A stretch of 58,861 nt of DNA, from the NCBI GenBank assembly GCA_025435555.1, contig JAIWWG010000146.1, positions 1-58,861 on the forward strand, given 5' to 3'. The notes under the pieces were generated by a model. The model saw only the letters and a program-made list of their open reading frames with translations. It was not told the DNA's origin and did not search any database. Of this stretch, positions 1 through 12,512 are shown one piece after another. The translations under genes and the position numbers were made by a program. Every line of letters begins with the position of its first letter. The first letter of the stretch is position 1. This stretch comes from Chytriomyces cf. hyalinus JEL632 (taxonomy: Eukaryota; Chytridiomycota; Chytridiomycetes; Chytridiales; Chytriomycetaceae).

Positions 1-2965
1 GAGCTGAAGTTGTTTTTGCGGGTCCACAAGTGGAAATGCATCCGTGAAGTGGTCTGACCAATAGAGTAAGGCATATTGAAGACTTTCAGACAAGACACCA
101 TCAACATTCCATTCATCACTGTTTCGATTGGAATGATCCACATGACCATCAAGTTGGGCCATATTTGTGAACAGGGCATCTGAGTTGAGCATTTTAAGAC
201 ATGCAGTGGCCAGGCTGAACAATATTTCAGCAAAATCAAGCTTGAAGTTCACATCCTTGACGCACTCATGGCTGTTTAACTGCCATAAATAAGCACCTGC
301 ACGATAATCAGAGACAGTCTTGTCAATAGAGGAAAGCTTCATCTTATCGTCCACAGTCAGTAAAGCACTGATACTGTCCAGATTGTCGCAGCAGTTCTTG
401 TCCTGTGCTAAAGCAATACCTATGAGGTAATCTTGGACAGTCTTGTGAATAAAGGAGAGCTTGTCCTTGCCGTCCACACGTAGTAGAGCACTGATGTTGT
501 CCAGACTCTCTGAAATCTGGCGTGGCTTTATCTTGTCTTGTTGCACAAGGGAAGACAATCCTTTTTTTGACATGGGAACTTTAACGACCATGAGGGTTCC
601 AACAGATGGTGAAAACAGATTCAATTGCGGTTTCTTTCCAGTTTTCTCTCCATCGAGAAACGCTTCACTGAATGCTCTGCAGTACAAATCTTGGAGGCCC
701 AAGGATGCAGATTCTTCAAGACGTTTTATCAGCTGTTCCTTTTTCTCCTCTTTCATTTTCTGCTGATTTGATGCCTTCGGCACATGTGTTTCGTTCTCTT
801 CCACAAAATCAGCAACCTTGCCCCTTTGCTCATCGTCGCCACCAGATGTCCCCAAGACTAGGGTTATCCATATGAAGAGTCCCACCGATTTTTTGACAAG
901 CATATCCACGAGTGCTTCCTTATCATCCACCCCAAAGTCCGGGAACTCTGCAAACAGCGTGTCTACTTGAAAACTTGCAAACAATTGAATATCTTCAAGA
1001 TTTCTTTTGTCATTTTGTTGGAACGCCATTAGTGCCACTGAGGATTTCTTGGTTGCAGTGCTGAGCTCCATTGATTTGGCTTTGATCTCAGGTCGACTAG
1101 TGATGAACAGTTTCACCGAGTCAAGGTGCAGAAAAGTACCCAGCAGAAGATGGATATCTTCACCAATGTTCTTGATTTCGTCTAACGCGTCAATGACAAC
1201 AACAACAGAGATAGTCTTGGGCCAGGCTTCCATTGGAAGGAATAGTTGGAGTAGTTTTTCAGTGTTGGGCATTGCTTTCTTGCTCTCGTTTACATCCTGA
1301 AAGCCCCAGTCTTCCAACGTTTTGATGAGCGAGGTTCGAAACTGATCATTGACATTGGCCAACTGAAACAAAAACAAAGGTCTCAGCAAAACTTCGATGG
1401 CAACATGTTGCAACACTCACTTCAAATGCAATAGTCTGAATTAAGCAAACTATGTTTTCCCTGGTGTTGACATTGCAGAAGAATGTGGCACCAAGTAACC
1501 GTTTCTTCTTCAATTCCTTTGCCACAAGACCAGCAATCACAGACTTTCCAGTTCCAGCTTCACATCGTAACCATGTAATTTTCTCCTCCCCATTTTCAAT
1601 GAATTCCAGTGCTTGGTCAACAATCCATTTTCTGGTTCCTTCCGCGCATCTGTTCGCCAATGCCAAGACTTCTTCTCTGTGTGGATCTCGTTTTTTGCAG
1701 AGGTCTTGCAGTTTTTTCAGTTCAGCTTTCTTTTCTTTTTCTGAATCCCTTGCTGATTGGACTTGCAAAATTGCCTTGATATCTTGTGTGTCAGATTTGA
1801 CCTCATGAACAACAGCATTGGTGTCCTGTCCAACAGCTTTGATATCCACCACATTACTTGCAGTTTTGACAGCCACTGAGAATAATGCCTTATCCTTGGC
1901 ATTTTTGTGCACCTCTTGAACATCTGCCAGTCGCTTTTTCAATTTATCCAGTTTGTTCTTGTTGGATCCATTAATGTTGCTCATTGTGGTCCCGGACGTA
2001 TCCATGTACTCAGTGAACAGATCGGCAGCATCCGTCAGGCAAATTATAATGCTCTCAGAGGCCTTGACAAGGTTGCTTCTTTCCTTGTCATCCGCGATAC
2101 CCGTGATGGGAAGTTTCAAGAAATCTGCGACATACTCTAAGATAGCCTGAAACTGTTCTGGCAATTTCGAGTATTCGTCATCGACTTTACTCGCGTCACT
2201 GACCATCTGCAACACACCAAAGGAAAGGGTTTGAGGACTTTATATGAGTGTCGAGAATGAAGGTCACAAGCCATTTATTTACCTTGTAACTGGCAGATAC
2301 TATAAACCACGCAATCTTCAAAATGGGGTGGGCACTTGCGATACCGTCAATGGTGGTCATCACACTATCTATGGTTTCAGTCACTTTACTCGACACGTTG
2401 GGTACTGCGGCCAGGAATGCTTGGGCATTTGCTGAAAAATCGATCGCTTTCGCAGTGATGTGGTCAAACTGCTTGATATAATGGGCAGTCTCAAAGCGGG
2501 ATTCGCTTTTCTTGACCATTTTTGCGACCATGTTCTCAAAAGCCTTTGCTAGATCTTCGAGTGGCTGGGATTGGATTTCTGTCCCCACTGTCATTGAAAG
2601 GGTGATAAGATGCAGTTTTAGTCGTCAGTATGCAACGGGAATCGAAGTTGAAAACGGATCGGGATTGAGATGATACGTTGCAACAGCTTACATGTGTGCT
2701 CCGGAAACATGAGTTTGATGCGAGGGGACGAATCTTTCGCAGGTACATCGGCCGTGTCCTCAACCGCCTTTGCGGTATCCTCCAGTGGCGAATCCTTCGT
2801 TGCAGGTGGATTCTGCGTCACACTCACTGGAGGTTCCTCGTTCACAGGATCATTGGCCGTCTTCTCGACTGACACGACCGGAACTGGGACCGCCGCGACT
2901 ACTTTGTTCGCCTCGAGATTCGGACTCTTGATAGGGTGATCGTTGCCCTTTCGCTTGGGCGACAA
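1..2965 (-). CDS. STAND-type NACHT P-loop NTPase, 3' end off window
   Basis: Four exons can be joined on the minus strand: about 2965-2692, 2587-2283, 2207-1421 and 1362 to the window edge, with GT-AG introns at 2588-2691, 2208-2282 and 1363-1420. The N-terminal region is helical with a lysine/glutamate-rich coiled stretch. Exon 3 carries a Walker A motif, CEAGTGKS (near 1539-1565). Exon 4 carries a Walker B-like VVVVIDALDE (near 1175-1210) followed by a TSRP motif, the usual NACHT order. The protein continues past position 1, so any C-terminal repeat domain is not visible. Fungal STAND proteins act as signal-triggered switches, often in heterokaryon incompatibility or defence; that role here is inferred. 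The frame at 2965 opens with TTG after an upstream in-frame stop, so the true ATG is probably in an unresolved upstream exon. A related broken gene lies at 39.1-42.8 kb. Confidence 0.8.
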
Positions 2966-3484
2966 TGCCCTTCCTGGTTTGTTGGCTGTTGTGGTTGGAG
3001 AGAGCAGCTTTTAGAAAACAACTTTGTTGAGGCAGCATTGCCGACCTTTGGATTGATTCGTTCCCATGCGTGGTGTTGGTCACTTGAATTGGGCAATTTG
3101 TTGGGTCTATTTACATTGAGCAGCTTCGGGGTTGGAACAACACGGCCGTGTTCAAGTGTGACAGAATCAATTTGCGTGGCTATGAGTGCGGGGGTGGCTG
3201 CTGCATCAACCGCATCAACCGCATCAACCGCATGTGGCGAACTGGCACTGGCAGCGAACACAACACATGCTTTTGGATGCTGCTGTTCCTGATTCAAAAG
3301 CGCAGTGCCATTGGCCATGCAGTGCCCCGCGTTTGAAGTTGGTGTAACTCACTGGAGATTAAAAAACAGACGCGTCACCAATTTTTTGCGCAATATCGCT
3401 CCAAGTTCCTTTTCGAATTTGAATTTTCGTTGTCTGCCTTCCAACCACGTGAGAAAGTTCTCTTCTCGCCTTCGACTGGAAGGA
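2966..3484. other. Intergenic spacer between NACHT gene and GCN1-like gene
   Basis: No convincing coding potential. It holds three tandem copies of CATCAACCG near 3203-3229, which is the only repeat noticed. The promoter and first exon of the NACHT gene probably lie here, but no TATA box or start codon could be fixed. Confidence 0.4.
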
Positions 3485-6400
3485 TCAATCCAACGCATTT
3501 GACAAGGCATCCGTATCATTTGGATCCAGAGTTATCAGAACCACCGCTCCATCAACTAATGGGTTGAACGAGTCTCCAAACGTGGCTGGCAGGAAGACAA
3601 GCAATGTGATAAAACCTTCTCGCACATATGCACGTGGTGACATGGCATTGTTGAGGATATCTGGCAACAGGGACTCCAGCCTTGGGATTCCCGCACCAGC
3701 AAGAACCTCAGAAAGACCTTGAGCAGCTCCAGAGCGGTCAACAGCCGAAGTTTCAGATTTCAGCGTGACAAACAGCTCGCCAACAAGGCCGGGGAAGTTT
3801 CCTTCACCAAGCTTAGCAAACATGGATCCAAGAGCATGTGACGCAATGGCGCGGGCCTCGGGCACAGGGTCAACCAAAACTTCCTTCAGGCCCGGCAAAA
3901 GAATAGGAAGGTCTGAAACTAATAGAGTAATCAGTTCGCGATCGCAAAAGGAGGGAGCCGGATTCACCCACATGGAATAAGATATTTTGATCCGCAAGTG
4001 TCGCCATTTGGCCCATAATTTGCGCGGCACGCTTCTTGGTTTCAGTGACGCGTTCAATCAATCCTCGCTGAAGGATCGGGACAATCAAAGCCAACGGTGA
4101 ATCGATATAATGCACAAAAGACGTTTCCAGCAGCGCCGTGAGAGCAGGTTGGGTATTCTCATTGGGATCCACTAACGCCGCCAGTAGCTCTGGTACAAGT
4201 TCCTGAATTTCCGGATTCTTGATGACACTTCCGAATTTGTTCAAGGCCTGCTTTGTAGACTCTTGAACTTGAATGTGGGTGTCCGTCTGAACTTCGCAAA
4301 GGCGGGGAATAATAGTTGGGAGAGAGACCGACAGCTGCCTTGGAGCCAGTGCAGCCATGGATCCCAAAACCTCAATGGATCGTTCTCCAGGTCTAGTCAT
4401 CGAGACCATTCAACAGGGATGGCATCACCAGTTTCACACAGTGTCCCGAACGCTTCGACATGATTGCTTTAAAAGCATCATTCGTTGCGTCACGCACTTC
4501 CCGCTGACTGTCTCCATAGCACACCAACAACAGAGGAAGAATCTGGATAACATACGGTTCAAACAGTCGTCCCAGCGTCATGGAGAGTGCTTCGAAAGCA
4601 AACAAAGCACCTTCTCTTCTCTCCATTTTTTTCTTGCCCTCCACAGCGTCCTTCAAAGAACTCATGACTCCGTATTCTTTCAACGGAGAAATACCGCGTC
4701 CTTTCACCGTTCCGGCAATACTATACGCAGCACATTGGCGCTCGGCGTATTTCGGAGAGGTGAACAAAAGTCGCAGCAGTCGGTCAATCAGGCCTCGAAC
4801 TTCCTCACCAGACATGACTTGACCAACGGCGGCAAGCACTCAGAAACCGCCATTTGAACCACCTCGGATGGAGTCTTGAGAGTTTCCACAAGACGGTCGA
4901 CAACCTCAGGGATTTTTTTATCGGACGCGTCCAGATGCTGGGCAACGGTTAGAAGCACAATAACCGCCGATTCGCGAATCAGGTCGTGCGTTTTCGAGGA
5001 TCCTGCAGGCTGTGCGAGATATTCGGAAAAGGTCTTGAGCAACGGATTCACGAGAGATTTGCCAGTATCCGTGTTGACAGCAGCGAAACCCGCTTCAAGC
5101 ATTTCAAGTCTGACAGATTCTTCGCGATCTCCGAGTGATTCGTTTTTGATCAGGAAATAAACAGAATATTGAGGATGTTTTCGGACTTCATGACAGTCGC
5201 ACAGGATTGAAGAGCGAGTGCGATACCGCTTCTAGCTGGCCATTCGTCTTTTTTTTCAAGAGATTCAGGAATCACGATAGCGAAATCATCATATTCTGGC
5301 ATTGGTACAACATTCTGAAGCATGTTGTGTTGCGTTTAGTTGGGACTGCCAAAAAAGAAGAAACTTTCCCTTGACTTCATAAAGCACGAAAAGCTGTTTC
5401 ATAACGGGAATAGTGTGATTATTCAAAGTAGATAAGGCGGCGCTGAGACTCTTTCCGGCAGCAGCGCGGATTTCCCCGCATGGATCACCTTCAAAGTATC
5501 AAAACAGAGGAAGATTTAAATTGTTGCTTGTCTGACCCCATCTCCCAAAGAATAACTTACAAATCAGATCAACAACTCCTTGAATCCCGTTTGCATCCAA
5601 AGAACTCTCCGCATTCCACATCTCCCAAACACGACCTGCCTCCGCAGCAATTTCTTCATCCGCATCATACTTGGCTGCCCAAACTCTCGCCGCCGCAACA
5701 CCGTCCGCTGCACCAGCCGGCATGGGCATATGCTGCAATGCACGTAAAGCAGACTGTCTTGCCATTGGTTCAGAACTCAACAGTGCATCCAACAATTCAT
5801 TTGAAATGTCAACTTCATCCGTTGCGAGCATCTTTTTCAACAGTTTTTCGCTCTCGTCGAGAGTTTCGGGGTCTTCGTCCTCCTCGTCGGCAGCAGAGTC
5901 CTCCATGCTGACGCAAAGCGTTAAAAGTCCTTCACGAGCTGCTCCATGCAGACGGGGTAACGTGTTCAAAAGCTTAATCAAAACGTGCACCATGGAGCGT
6001 CGGCGAACCAACGGGCTTCCACCCAATCCACAGTGAGAGATGAGGATTTCAGACGCGAAAATAATGAGCTCCGTCCGGATTAATCGCAAACAGCAACACC
6101 TTCCTCTCCCTTCCACACAGCGATATCCACCAACGTGACATTCTTGACAACACCATTATCCAAGCTTTCCAAGATTGAAGGCATAGCCTTGTTCAAAACA
6201 ACTTCAGGGAACACTCCCACAAGTAGGATAATGGCGTTCAACGCAGCTTCCTGAAATCCAGCACTCACATTGACAGAGAACCCGCCAAGCGTGTAATCCT
6301 CTTCACTTGCTTCTACAGGCGAGACTGCTCGGAATCAAACTCTGAATTGCAGCAAACAAACGCGCGCTCAATTCGCTTTGCTGTTTCGCCACATCGTCTC

Positions 6401-8290
6401 CCCATGCGCTGGCTTCCGCAGCTGCAGCAACGCTGATTGCGTTTGAAACTTCTGAGTTCGATGTCAACGAGGAGGGGTTGGGTCGGTCAAGGACCACAGA
6501 CTTTTCGACAATGGCTCCGATCCCCATTCGGCCGATATTTGCGACACGTTGAAGAATTTCTTCCTGATCTGGAGAAGCTGTGCAGACAAGGGTTTGGATA
6601 TAATTGATTGCTGCCCGACGGACTTCATGGTTCACAGATGGACTCATGAGGTGAGCCCATGCGCTTGCAAACAATGACTTTTCTTGGCGCGATGCCGAAG
6701 GCAACATCGCGTAAAGAGATTCAGTGGTCAGAATAAGACTGAGGCAATGGAAAAACGCGAGTTGATCGTCTTTCGAGGTGAGGAACAAAAGTTCAGGAAA
6801 AATGTTTTACACTTGATGCAGGCCTCACATACACCCAAAAGACTCTTTTCTGCCAAACACGTGCTCAAGGCTTCAAAAGAAGCCTTGTTGAGGAGGCCAA
6901 GAATGCTCTTTCGAATCAAATCGCTGCTTTTCACGTCGGTAAGCCCACTCGCAATGAATGTGACGAGTTGGGTGAGAATTGACGAATCTGATGTTGCAAG
7001 GTACGCCTCAGAGTGGGCCGCAAGAGCTGCGAAGCATGCCAAGAGGGAAGTCTCTGAGGTTTCTTTTGCAGTCAATGGGATCAAGGCGGAGATAATTTTT
7101 CCCGAGATGGCTGGAGTCACGGCTGGGAAGCTTGCAGAATTGAAAAGTACAATGCTCGTGTTTCGGGCGAGGAAGAACGAGCTGGATGCAACAGTTTGTC
7201 AACATTATAATGGGAAGAGGCAGAAACAAATACGCACCAGTAAATGCCTTCAAAACAACATGTGCAACTTTCAGCAGGTCATCTCCGTTGGAAGATTTCG
7301 ACGCAAACGTTTCGAACAAGCTGGCAGCATCCGCTCGAATGGCTTCATTTGTAGATTTCATATTGTCTGAATGGAAAACAGACAGTTAGCTGCAGCGTTA
7401 ATCCACCAGTCGTAACTGTACTCAACTCAAAAGGGAATCGACAAATTTTTCGCGAAACAATTGTGAAAGGCCAAACGCAACTGGTTTAATAATCGATTGG
7501 AAAATTCGCAATATGAATTCGGGAGATCGCAGCATTAATCTTTCGGCGGACATGCGAAGCTGATTTTGGAGCATTTCTGCGGTCAAAAATTGTTTGAAGA
7601 ACAGATCGAAACTTGACTGTCGAAAAATGAATACAAAGTTGGTTAGCACAAGAAAAGAGACAGAACAAGTTTGATGGATGGCATGAATCTGATGTGCTCA
7701 AATTGGCATCTACGCGAGACACTTCAAAAAAACAGCGTGAATCGCGAGCATCTCACCAAAACAGTTTTCGACACGGCGCTTTTCGCTGACCCAGCAATTA
7801 AGTTTTTCTCAAAATACTTGGCAACCTGGTCCTTCAATGAGGCGACATGGGCAAGATCCCACTTCTTGTACACCAAGCACCCCAAAGCTTCTCCCAGCAC
7901 GAGCGCATATTGAATAGCAGTTGAATCGGATCCATCTACCAGTTTTTCGTTGTTGCGGATCGTGGAGAGAACCAAATTCGGCATGAATCCGTGTTTCCCA
8001 ACGAGCATGAATTTGCGTGCTAATTTAACGGACTGCAGGATAAGTCGATTTTTGCGACCATCGACGTGTGGGTGCAGAGAAAAGGATCTGACGAGAGCAT
8101 CAATGATTGCTGCATGCGTTGCCAAGAGAGGGGTAAAAACAGCCAAGTCAATTTGAGGTGTTTCGCCAGACTGTTTTTTTGATCGCTCGATATTCTGTTG
8201 TCTCGGGACAGTGGCTTGTAAAAGGAAACTGGACCACTTGAGACAGTTGAAGAGAATGATGGAGTCGGAGCTGTAATTGAAAACAAGGAG
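3485..8290 (-). pseudogene. GCN1: GCN1-like HEAT-repeat protein gene lacking both ends
   Basis: A chain of minus-strand exons encodes alpha-helical HEAT repeats matching the GCN1 order. An N-terminal block (8146-7724) is followed by an RSPEFILR motif (about 7500), then WPARSGIALALQ (near 5240), VQMAVSECLPPLVKS (near 4830-4860), GSMAALAPRQLSVSLP (4350) and DLPILLPGLKEVLVDP (3900). One intron resolves cleanly at 3913-3967. Gcn1 sits on stalled or colliding ribosomes and helps activate the kinase Gcn2. The homology stops at 3485, before the C-terminal third that holds the Gcn2-binding region, and begins abruptly at a splice acceptor near 8290, so exon 1 is absent. Several frame changes (near 6060-6130 and 6300) are not fully explained by introns. 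It is either a gene remnant or a segment moved from an intact locus elsewhere. The family assignment is firm; the pseudogene status is inferred. Confidence 0.8.
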
Positions 8291-8815
8291 TTGTTTCAGT
8301 GGGGCCGATCGAAATGCGTGGGCGGCTCTGCAGGTGAAGTGAGGCGCTGTTGAAGAAATGTGCGCAGCTGGAACCGAGTCGGCTGATAACGGGAGCGGCT
8401 GCTGATGGAGCCGGGGAGGCCGATGGAAATGCGGGGGGGCCGGTGCTGATGAAGCGGCTGCGGATTGAGCGTGGAGCCGTCAGTGCTGCAACGAAGAATA
8501 TGCAGTTGCCGTTGATAATAATGCGGAGGTTGCGGCGATCGGAGCGCACGGCAAAGTGCCAACAATGGTCTGGAGGAAGAAACAAAGGAAGGGTGATTAT
8601 CATCGGGGTGCGGAATCAGAATAAAAGATGCTACCACTGACAAACAGCTGCTGGGACTGAGTGGATGAATATCGTGTTTGGCGGCTGGCTGAGCGCAACA
8701 AATAAGGACGCAACAACAGGCACACTGAAGAGCGCGGCAGGGACCATTCAAGATAGTAAGTCATGAGGTCAAACATGGGAGCAAAACCAGCGACTCTCTT
8801 GACAAGTATCTCATA
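8291..8815. other. Low-coding region upstream of the GCN1 remnant
   Basis: Sequence switches here from GCN1 homology to unrelated, proline/serine-translating DNA with no recognisable domain in any frame. The switch point coincides with the GCN1 intron acceptor. In the second GCN1 fragment (14.5-15.1 kb) the DNA upstream of the same acceptor is genuine GCN1, so this region marks a rearrangement junction. Confidence 0.4.
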
Positions 8816-9783
8816 ATGGGCCAGTTACCGCAACAGCAAACAGTGTGCGCAGATTGTTTTTTCTTTTGCTCACAAATGCGTTCCACAAGGCCCACGTTGG
8901 AAATCACCAAGCAGATACTGACCGTGAGAGCAAACTGCTTGCTCACTAAATTGCGTGACGGCCTGAATGCACAGCATTCCTTCCACAGAGTTTTGCTAAA
9001 TGGAATGAAAGGAGTGGACTTGGAAGAAGATGACAAGGAAGCACGTTCAAAACCAAAGTCCAGAAAGAGGAAGAGAACCAGACAAAGACGGCCGCTCTGG
9101 GAAAGAGGTATTGGTTGTGGTTGTTTGGATGTTTGGATATATTTCTGGGTAACAATACATATAATTCCAAGGTTGTCCAGTGGCAGAAACAGATGCTGAA
9201 GAATTGGACGGTGCAGAGACAGTGAACACAGATATGAATGACAATAAAGGCAAAACAATGGACCAAGAAATGGTCAACAAACATGTTGAGAAGACAAAAG
9301 CAAAACTGGCAGATACCCATTGCGGTATATAGCCAGAAACATGCTGAATCCAAAGCATCGTGATTCCAAAGACGACAAGGTCATACCATCAACTCTCCTT
9401 TACAGAGGAAGATTTGCGGGTGAAAAGTCTTTTTTGAAACTCAGCAAGCATGGTGTTTCTATTCCAGTTGAGCAGATCGTATTTTATTTTATCAAATGTA
9501 CAACCTCTGACCTCATTTTCTTGACCACCAGATCTCTGAAGGCTCAATCATCTCCTTTTTTGCCGGCCGTATTCATCATGAGGTTGATGTGGACCCAGAA
9601 TTCCTTGAAAGCAAGAACCGGTTTAAAGAGCGGATTGTGGAGGTGTTTGGATCGTATGACAGCATCTATAAAAACTTGACAAAGAGGGACGAAAAGATGA
9701 AAGCAGTCTGCAATAATCTTACGAAGAGGGACATGAAGAAGGCCAAAAAGGGAAACGAAGCAGCCGCGGTTGGAAAAAAATAA
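8816..9783 (+). CDS. Hypothetical lysine-rich protein, multi-exon
   Basis: Not recognised. The final exon (9532-9783, stop TAA) is well supported: it follows a 53-nt GT-AG intron at 9479-9531 and reads on in frame from ...SIPVEQI to ISEGSIISFFAG. It ends in a charged region with the near-repeat NLTKRDEKMK / NLTKRDMKKA and a lysine-rich tail. Upstream segments (about 8816-9110 and 9190-9310) are hydrophilic, with a basic cluster KSRKRKRTRQRR resembling a nuclear localisation signal. Their exact joining is uncertain because the reading frame shifts near 9320. Strongest claim: an expressed-looking hydrophilic protein with a basic C-terminus. The start codon is not fixed. Confidence 0.45.
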
Positions 9784-9796
9784 AAAGTGATTGTAC

Positions 9797-10061
9797 CTTT
9801 GAAGATTTCAGACCGCTTGCGTAAAGTCAAGGAAGTGTTACGCAGATCGGTGATGATAGCGTTGTCCATATCATAGAACTGGATTCGGCATTGCGCAGGA
9901 CTGACCTGACTGAGTTGCTGAAGTCGCTCTTGTACTTGCCGCGGAGGTTCGAACTGCTGCAACCAGCTCCTCTCTTCTTGCTGGCACTTCAGCACCACAT
10001 TTACTTGAACCATCTTCGTCCAAAGCATCGGAATCCGGCCGGTATATGAAACACACAACAA
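9797..10061 (-). CDS. Fragment of an unrecognised Gln/Glu-rich helical protein
   Basis: A minus-strand open frame rich in Gln, Glu and Arg (core WLQQFEPPRQVQERLQQL) ends at a plausible splice donor, AAAG/GTACAA, at 9797/9796. The composition suggests an amphipathic helix or coiled coil. It runs into the convergent gene at 8.8-9.8 kb, so further downstream exons would have to overlap that gene. It may be a truncated exon. Confidence 0.25.
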
Positions 10062-10502
10062 CGACTACACCATCAAAACTCGAGCACCATTTTAGCGTCG
10101 GATTCTCTGTCGGAGTATTGTGCAGATTTCACAACCTCTTCCCTCCAATAGCAGCAGCAGCAGCGGCCACAGAAGAAGCGCCGGTGCAGTCGTTTAAAAA
10201 GAAAATCTTGCTGAACAACTGGCTCCACTAATCTTCCAGCTCCAGGAGAACGAAAAGCAGTATTGTGAGGAATACACGGTGATTGAAAGCTCGGATTTGA
10301 AATAGTCAGCCACTTTTTCTGTGGGGAGGTCTTCGAAATATTCGCGTATTTCAGGTCCAGAAGCGAGGATCCAGCGCTGAAGGGCGGCGCAGGTGGCAGT
10401 TTGGGCACATCAAAAGAGGCGCTGATCCATGCCCGGCAAATCTGAATGGAAGCAGCGCGGCTCGCAAAGCTCCATTCCGAAAAAGTGGAAGGTTTCTTCC
10501 CA

Positions 10503-10582
10503 CATCCATCCATCCATCCATCCATCCATCCATCCATCCATCCATCCATCCATCCATCCATCCATCCATCCATCCATCCATT
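10503..10582. repeat. (ATCC)20 microsatellite
   Basis: Twenty uninterrupted copies of the tetranucleotide ATCC (GGAT on the other strand). The long poly-Asp-Gly-Trp-Met reading on the minus strand is a translation artefact of this repeat. Confidence 0.97.
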
Positions 10583-10639
10583 TAAGAACAGTGTAAACTT
10601 GCTTCAAATCTTTTTTGGAGATGTGGAGCTGCGACAGAA

Positions 10640-11470
10640 ACCAAAAGTTGAGTTTGTCCAGCAGATGCTATCGTTGCTGAAATTTATTGCTCATGCGTGC
10701 ACCTTGGTTGAAAATATCGCTAGAATCCTGCTGGGGACTCCCCCCGTCAGATGTTCCAGGATTTCTATTGCAGCAATGTGATCGGGATGATTCAGAGCCG
10801 CATTTGACTGTTGGGTTTGTTTGATGAGTTATTTGGCAGTGCGCGAGACAAAAAAAAAAGGGGCAACTGAACTGGATCCTGAATTTCGCTTGTTGTTTGC
10901 TGTCATTGGGAAATAAAATTGTCGAGCCTTTTTGGCCGCAAGGTTACGCTTGAGATCCGCTTTTGACGGCTCTCCGATTCATCCGTCTGTAAGGACGGAT
11001 CTGGGTTGGAAGAATGGGCAGTCCATTTACTCAGCTTCTTGGCATTGCAGGTTGGATTATTGGTCGCAGTCATTCGGTTAGGTCCGTGAGGTTTCAGGTC
11101 TCCTCGATGTGGCTTCTTGCTGGTTGGGGTGGGTCTCTCGAAAGTCCTCTATACGGGTTTTGCTTCGGCGTGCCATCGTCTGCTTAGTTTGAATATTTTG
11201 CGCTGGGCTGTTGCGCTTCGGGATTCAGAGGGGCCTGTGCGGTTGCTTCCATGGGTGATTCGGTGGCTGCTGACGGATCTCAATCGTCCGACTCGAGCAG
11301 TGATTGAAACCAGTGATAGCTTGGATCGTTTGTCCGTAGTGTCTGGTGTGTTGATGAATCAAGTTCCTTCGAAGGAGGTCGAGGCTTCGCTTTCGAAATT
11401 GCGCTGGTCTTTTTTGTTTGTTTTTGCGCCAACAAATTTATTCATCCATGACACATGCGCAGTTTTGTAA
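10640..11470 (+). pseudogene. Inverted-duplicate arm of a Crinkler-like locus, truncated
   Basis: About 830 bp matches the minus strand of 26650-27480 closely, including shared coding and AT-rich intron-like sequence and the words CGTCTGTAAGGACGGATCTG. The open frame 11117-11470 corresponds to the upstream part of the 26.4-27.5 kb gene. It stops near 11462, where this copy diverges and loses the Crinkler-like C-terminal exon. An AATAAA lies at about 11560. This copy is therefore a truncated duplicate. Confidence 0.6.
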
Positions 11471-12084
11471 AGAAAAGACCGTGTTGCGTGGCGATGAAAA
11501 GAGTTGTCATACTGAGGTTATTGCAAAACTGCGTGTGTTATGTTCTTGCATGTGTGTGTGAATAAAGCTGTTTGTCCGAAAAAAAATCATTACAAAAAAA
11601 GTCATCCAAGTCCGCCGACAACGACTGACGCTGCAGCCTCCTTCGAACAAGCTTGATTCATCCACAAGTTCAAAACAAACGATCCAAAGCACCCGAGCCC
11701 GTTCAATGGCTGTTCAACTCCAACGCTGAAGATCCGAATGCACCCACTGAAGCTCCTCTCGAACTAGCAGTCCAAAGCCCCTCGAATTCCAGCTGCCCAT
11801 CACAGAATAGATTCAAACCAAGCGGCTGACGGCCCGCCCAAACAAAACCGCTTGCTGGACTCCCGAAAGGCCAACCCAGCCTGTGGAAAACCGCACACGT
11901 GTTGCTGCACCGAAGCACTCGGAAACTCAAGCTGCGACCGCAATTCCAAGAGCAACGCAAATAACATCCTTCTTTAGCTCACGGAATTCGTATCCTGTTT
12001 TCGGTGAGAGTGTTTGTATGATATTTAAGGCGGACACTCAATTTTTTGACGAAAATAAAACCAGAATTATTGTAAATATTAATA
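11471..12084. other. Region without a supported gene
   Basis: After the truncated duplicate there is an AATAAA-containing stretch and then about 500 bp of compositionally mixed DNA. No frame shows a recognisable domain. The AT-rich stretch 12020-12110 probably belongs to the 3' region of the 12.1 kb locus. Confidence 0.35.
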
Positions 12085-12369
12085 TTAAATATGCAGGAAT
12101 TTATATAAATGCCGCGAGTTGAAGCTTGCCATGATAACCACGTCAATAAGCCGCATGACTGGAAACACGTCGAGTTCGTGTGGAACATCTTCCATTGCAC
12201 CGGGCTGTACGACCTGGACACAATCTTCATGGACTGTCTGTGCAAGTCGGATCTTGCGGGGATCGACTTCTTCATCATCGATCTGGACAACGAGCTGCCA
12301 CCCTTCCACCTCATCGAGGCCATCATTCGATTGTGTACGCAGGATGTACTGGACTTTCTGGTCTTGCAT
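12085..12369 (-). CDS. Small acidic ORF, copy A of a duplicated pair
   Basis: A 94-codon minus-strand frame starting MQDQKVQYIL. It is paralogous to 18222-18488 (starting MQDQKVQYIL too). Comparing the two loci over about 265 bp I count 17 substitutions; 11 fall in the third codon position of this minus-strand frame, and the protein changes are mostly conservative (V/I, V/L, A/V). The overlapping plus-strand frame would carry almost only amino-acid replacements. That favours the minus strand as the coding one. It lies 3' of the SAM-protein gene on the same strand. No function is recognised. A TGA just upstream of the ATG is conserved in both copies. Confidence 0.4.
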   Translation of the reverse strand: MQDQKVQYILRTQSNDGLDEVEGWQLVVQIDDEEVDPRKIRLAQTVHEDCVQVVQPGAMEDVPHELDVFPVMRLIDVVIMASFNSRHLYKFLHI

Positions 12370-12512
12370 GTGCCGTCATCCGACCTGATTGACATGGTTC
12401 ATCCGTTGGACTTTCTCTGATGACTTTTTTTATGAATAAATAAACCGGAAAACAGAATAAATTAAGTGTCCCATCCGAATCGCCCTCATAAGAAAACAAG
12501 GACTGTCTTGAT

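Noticed and set aside
10351-10607. Minus-strand ORFs encoding repeated Met-Asp-Gly-Trp
   Set aside because: Pure translation of the (ATCC)20 microsatellite; all three frames give the same repeat.
12109-12420. Plus-strand ORF beginning MPRVEACHDN as a gene (and its paralogue to 18539)
   Set aside because: Differences between the copies are almost all replacements in this frame, while the opposite strand shows third-position enrichment; treated as a probable shadow.
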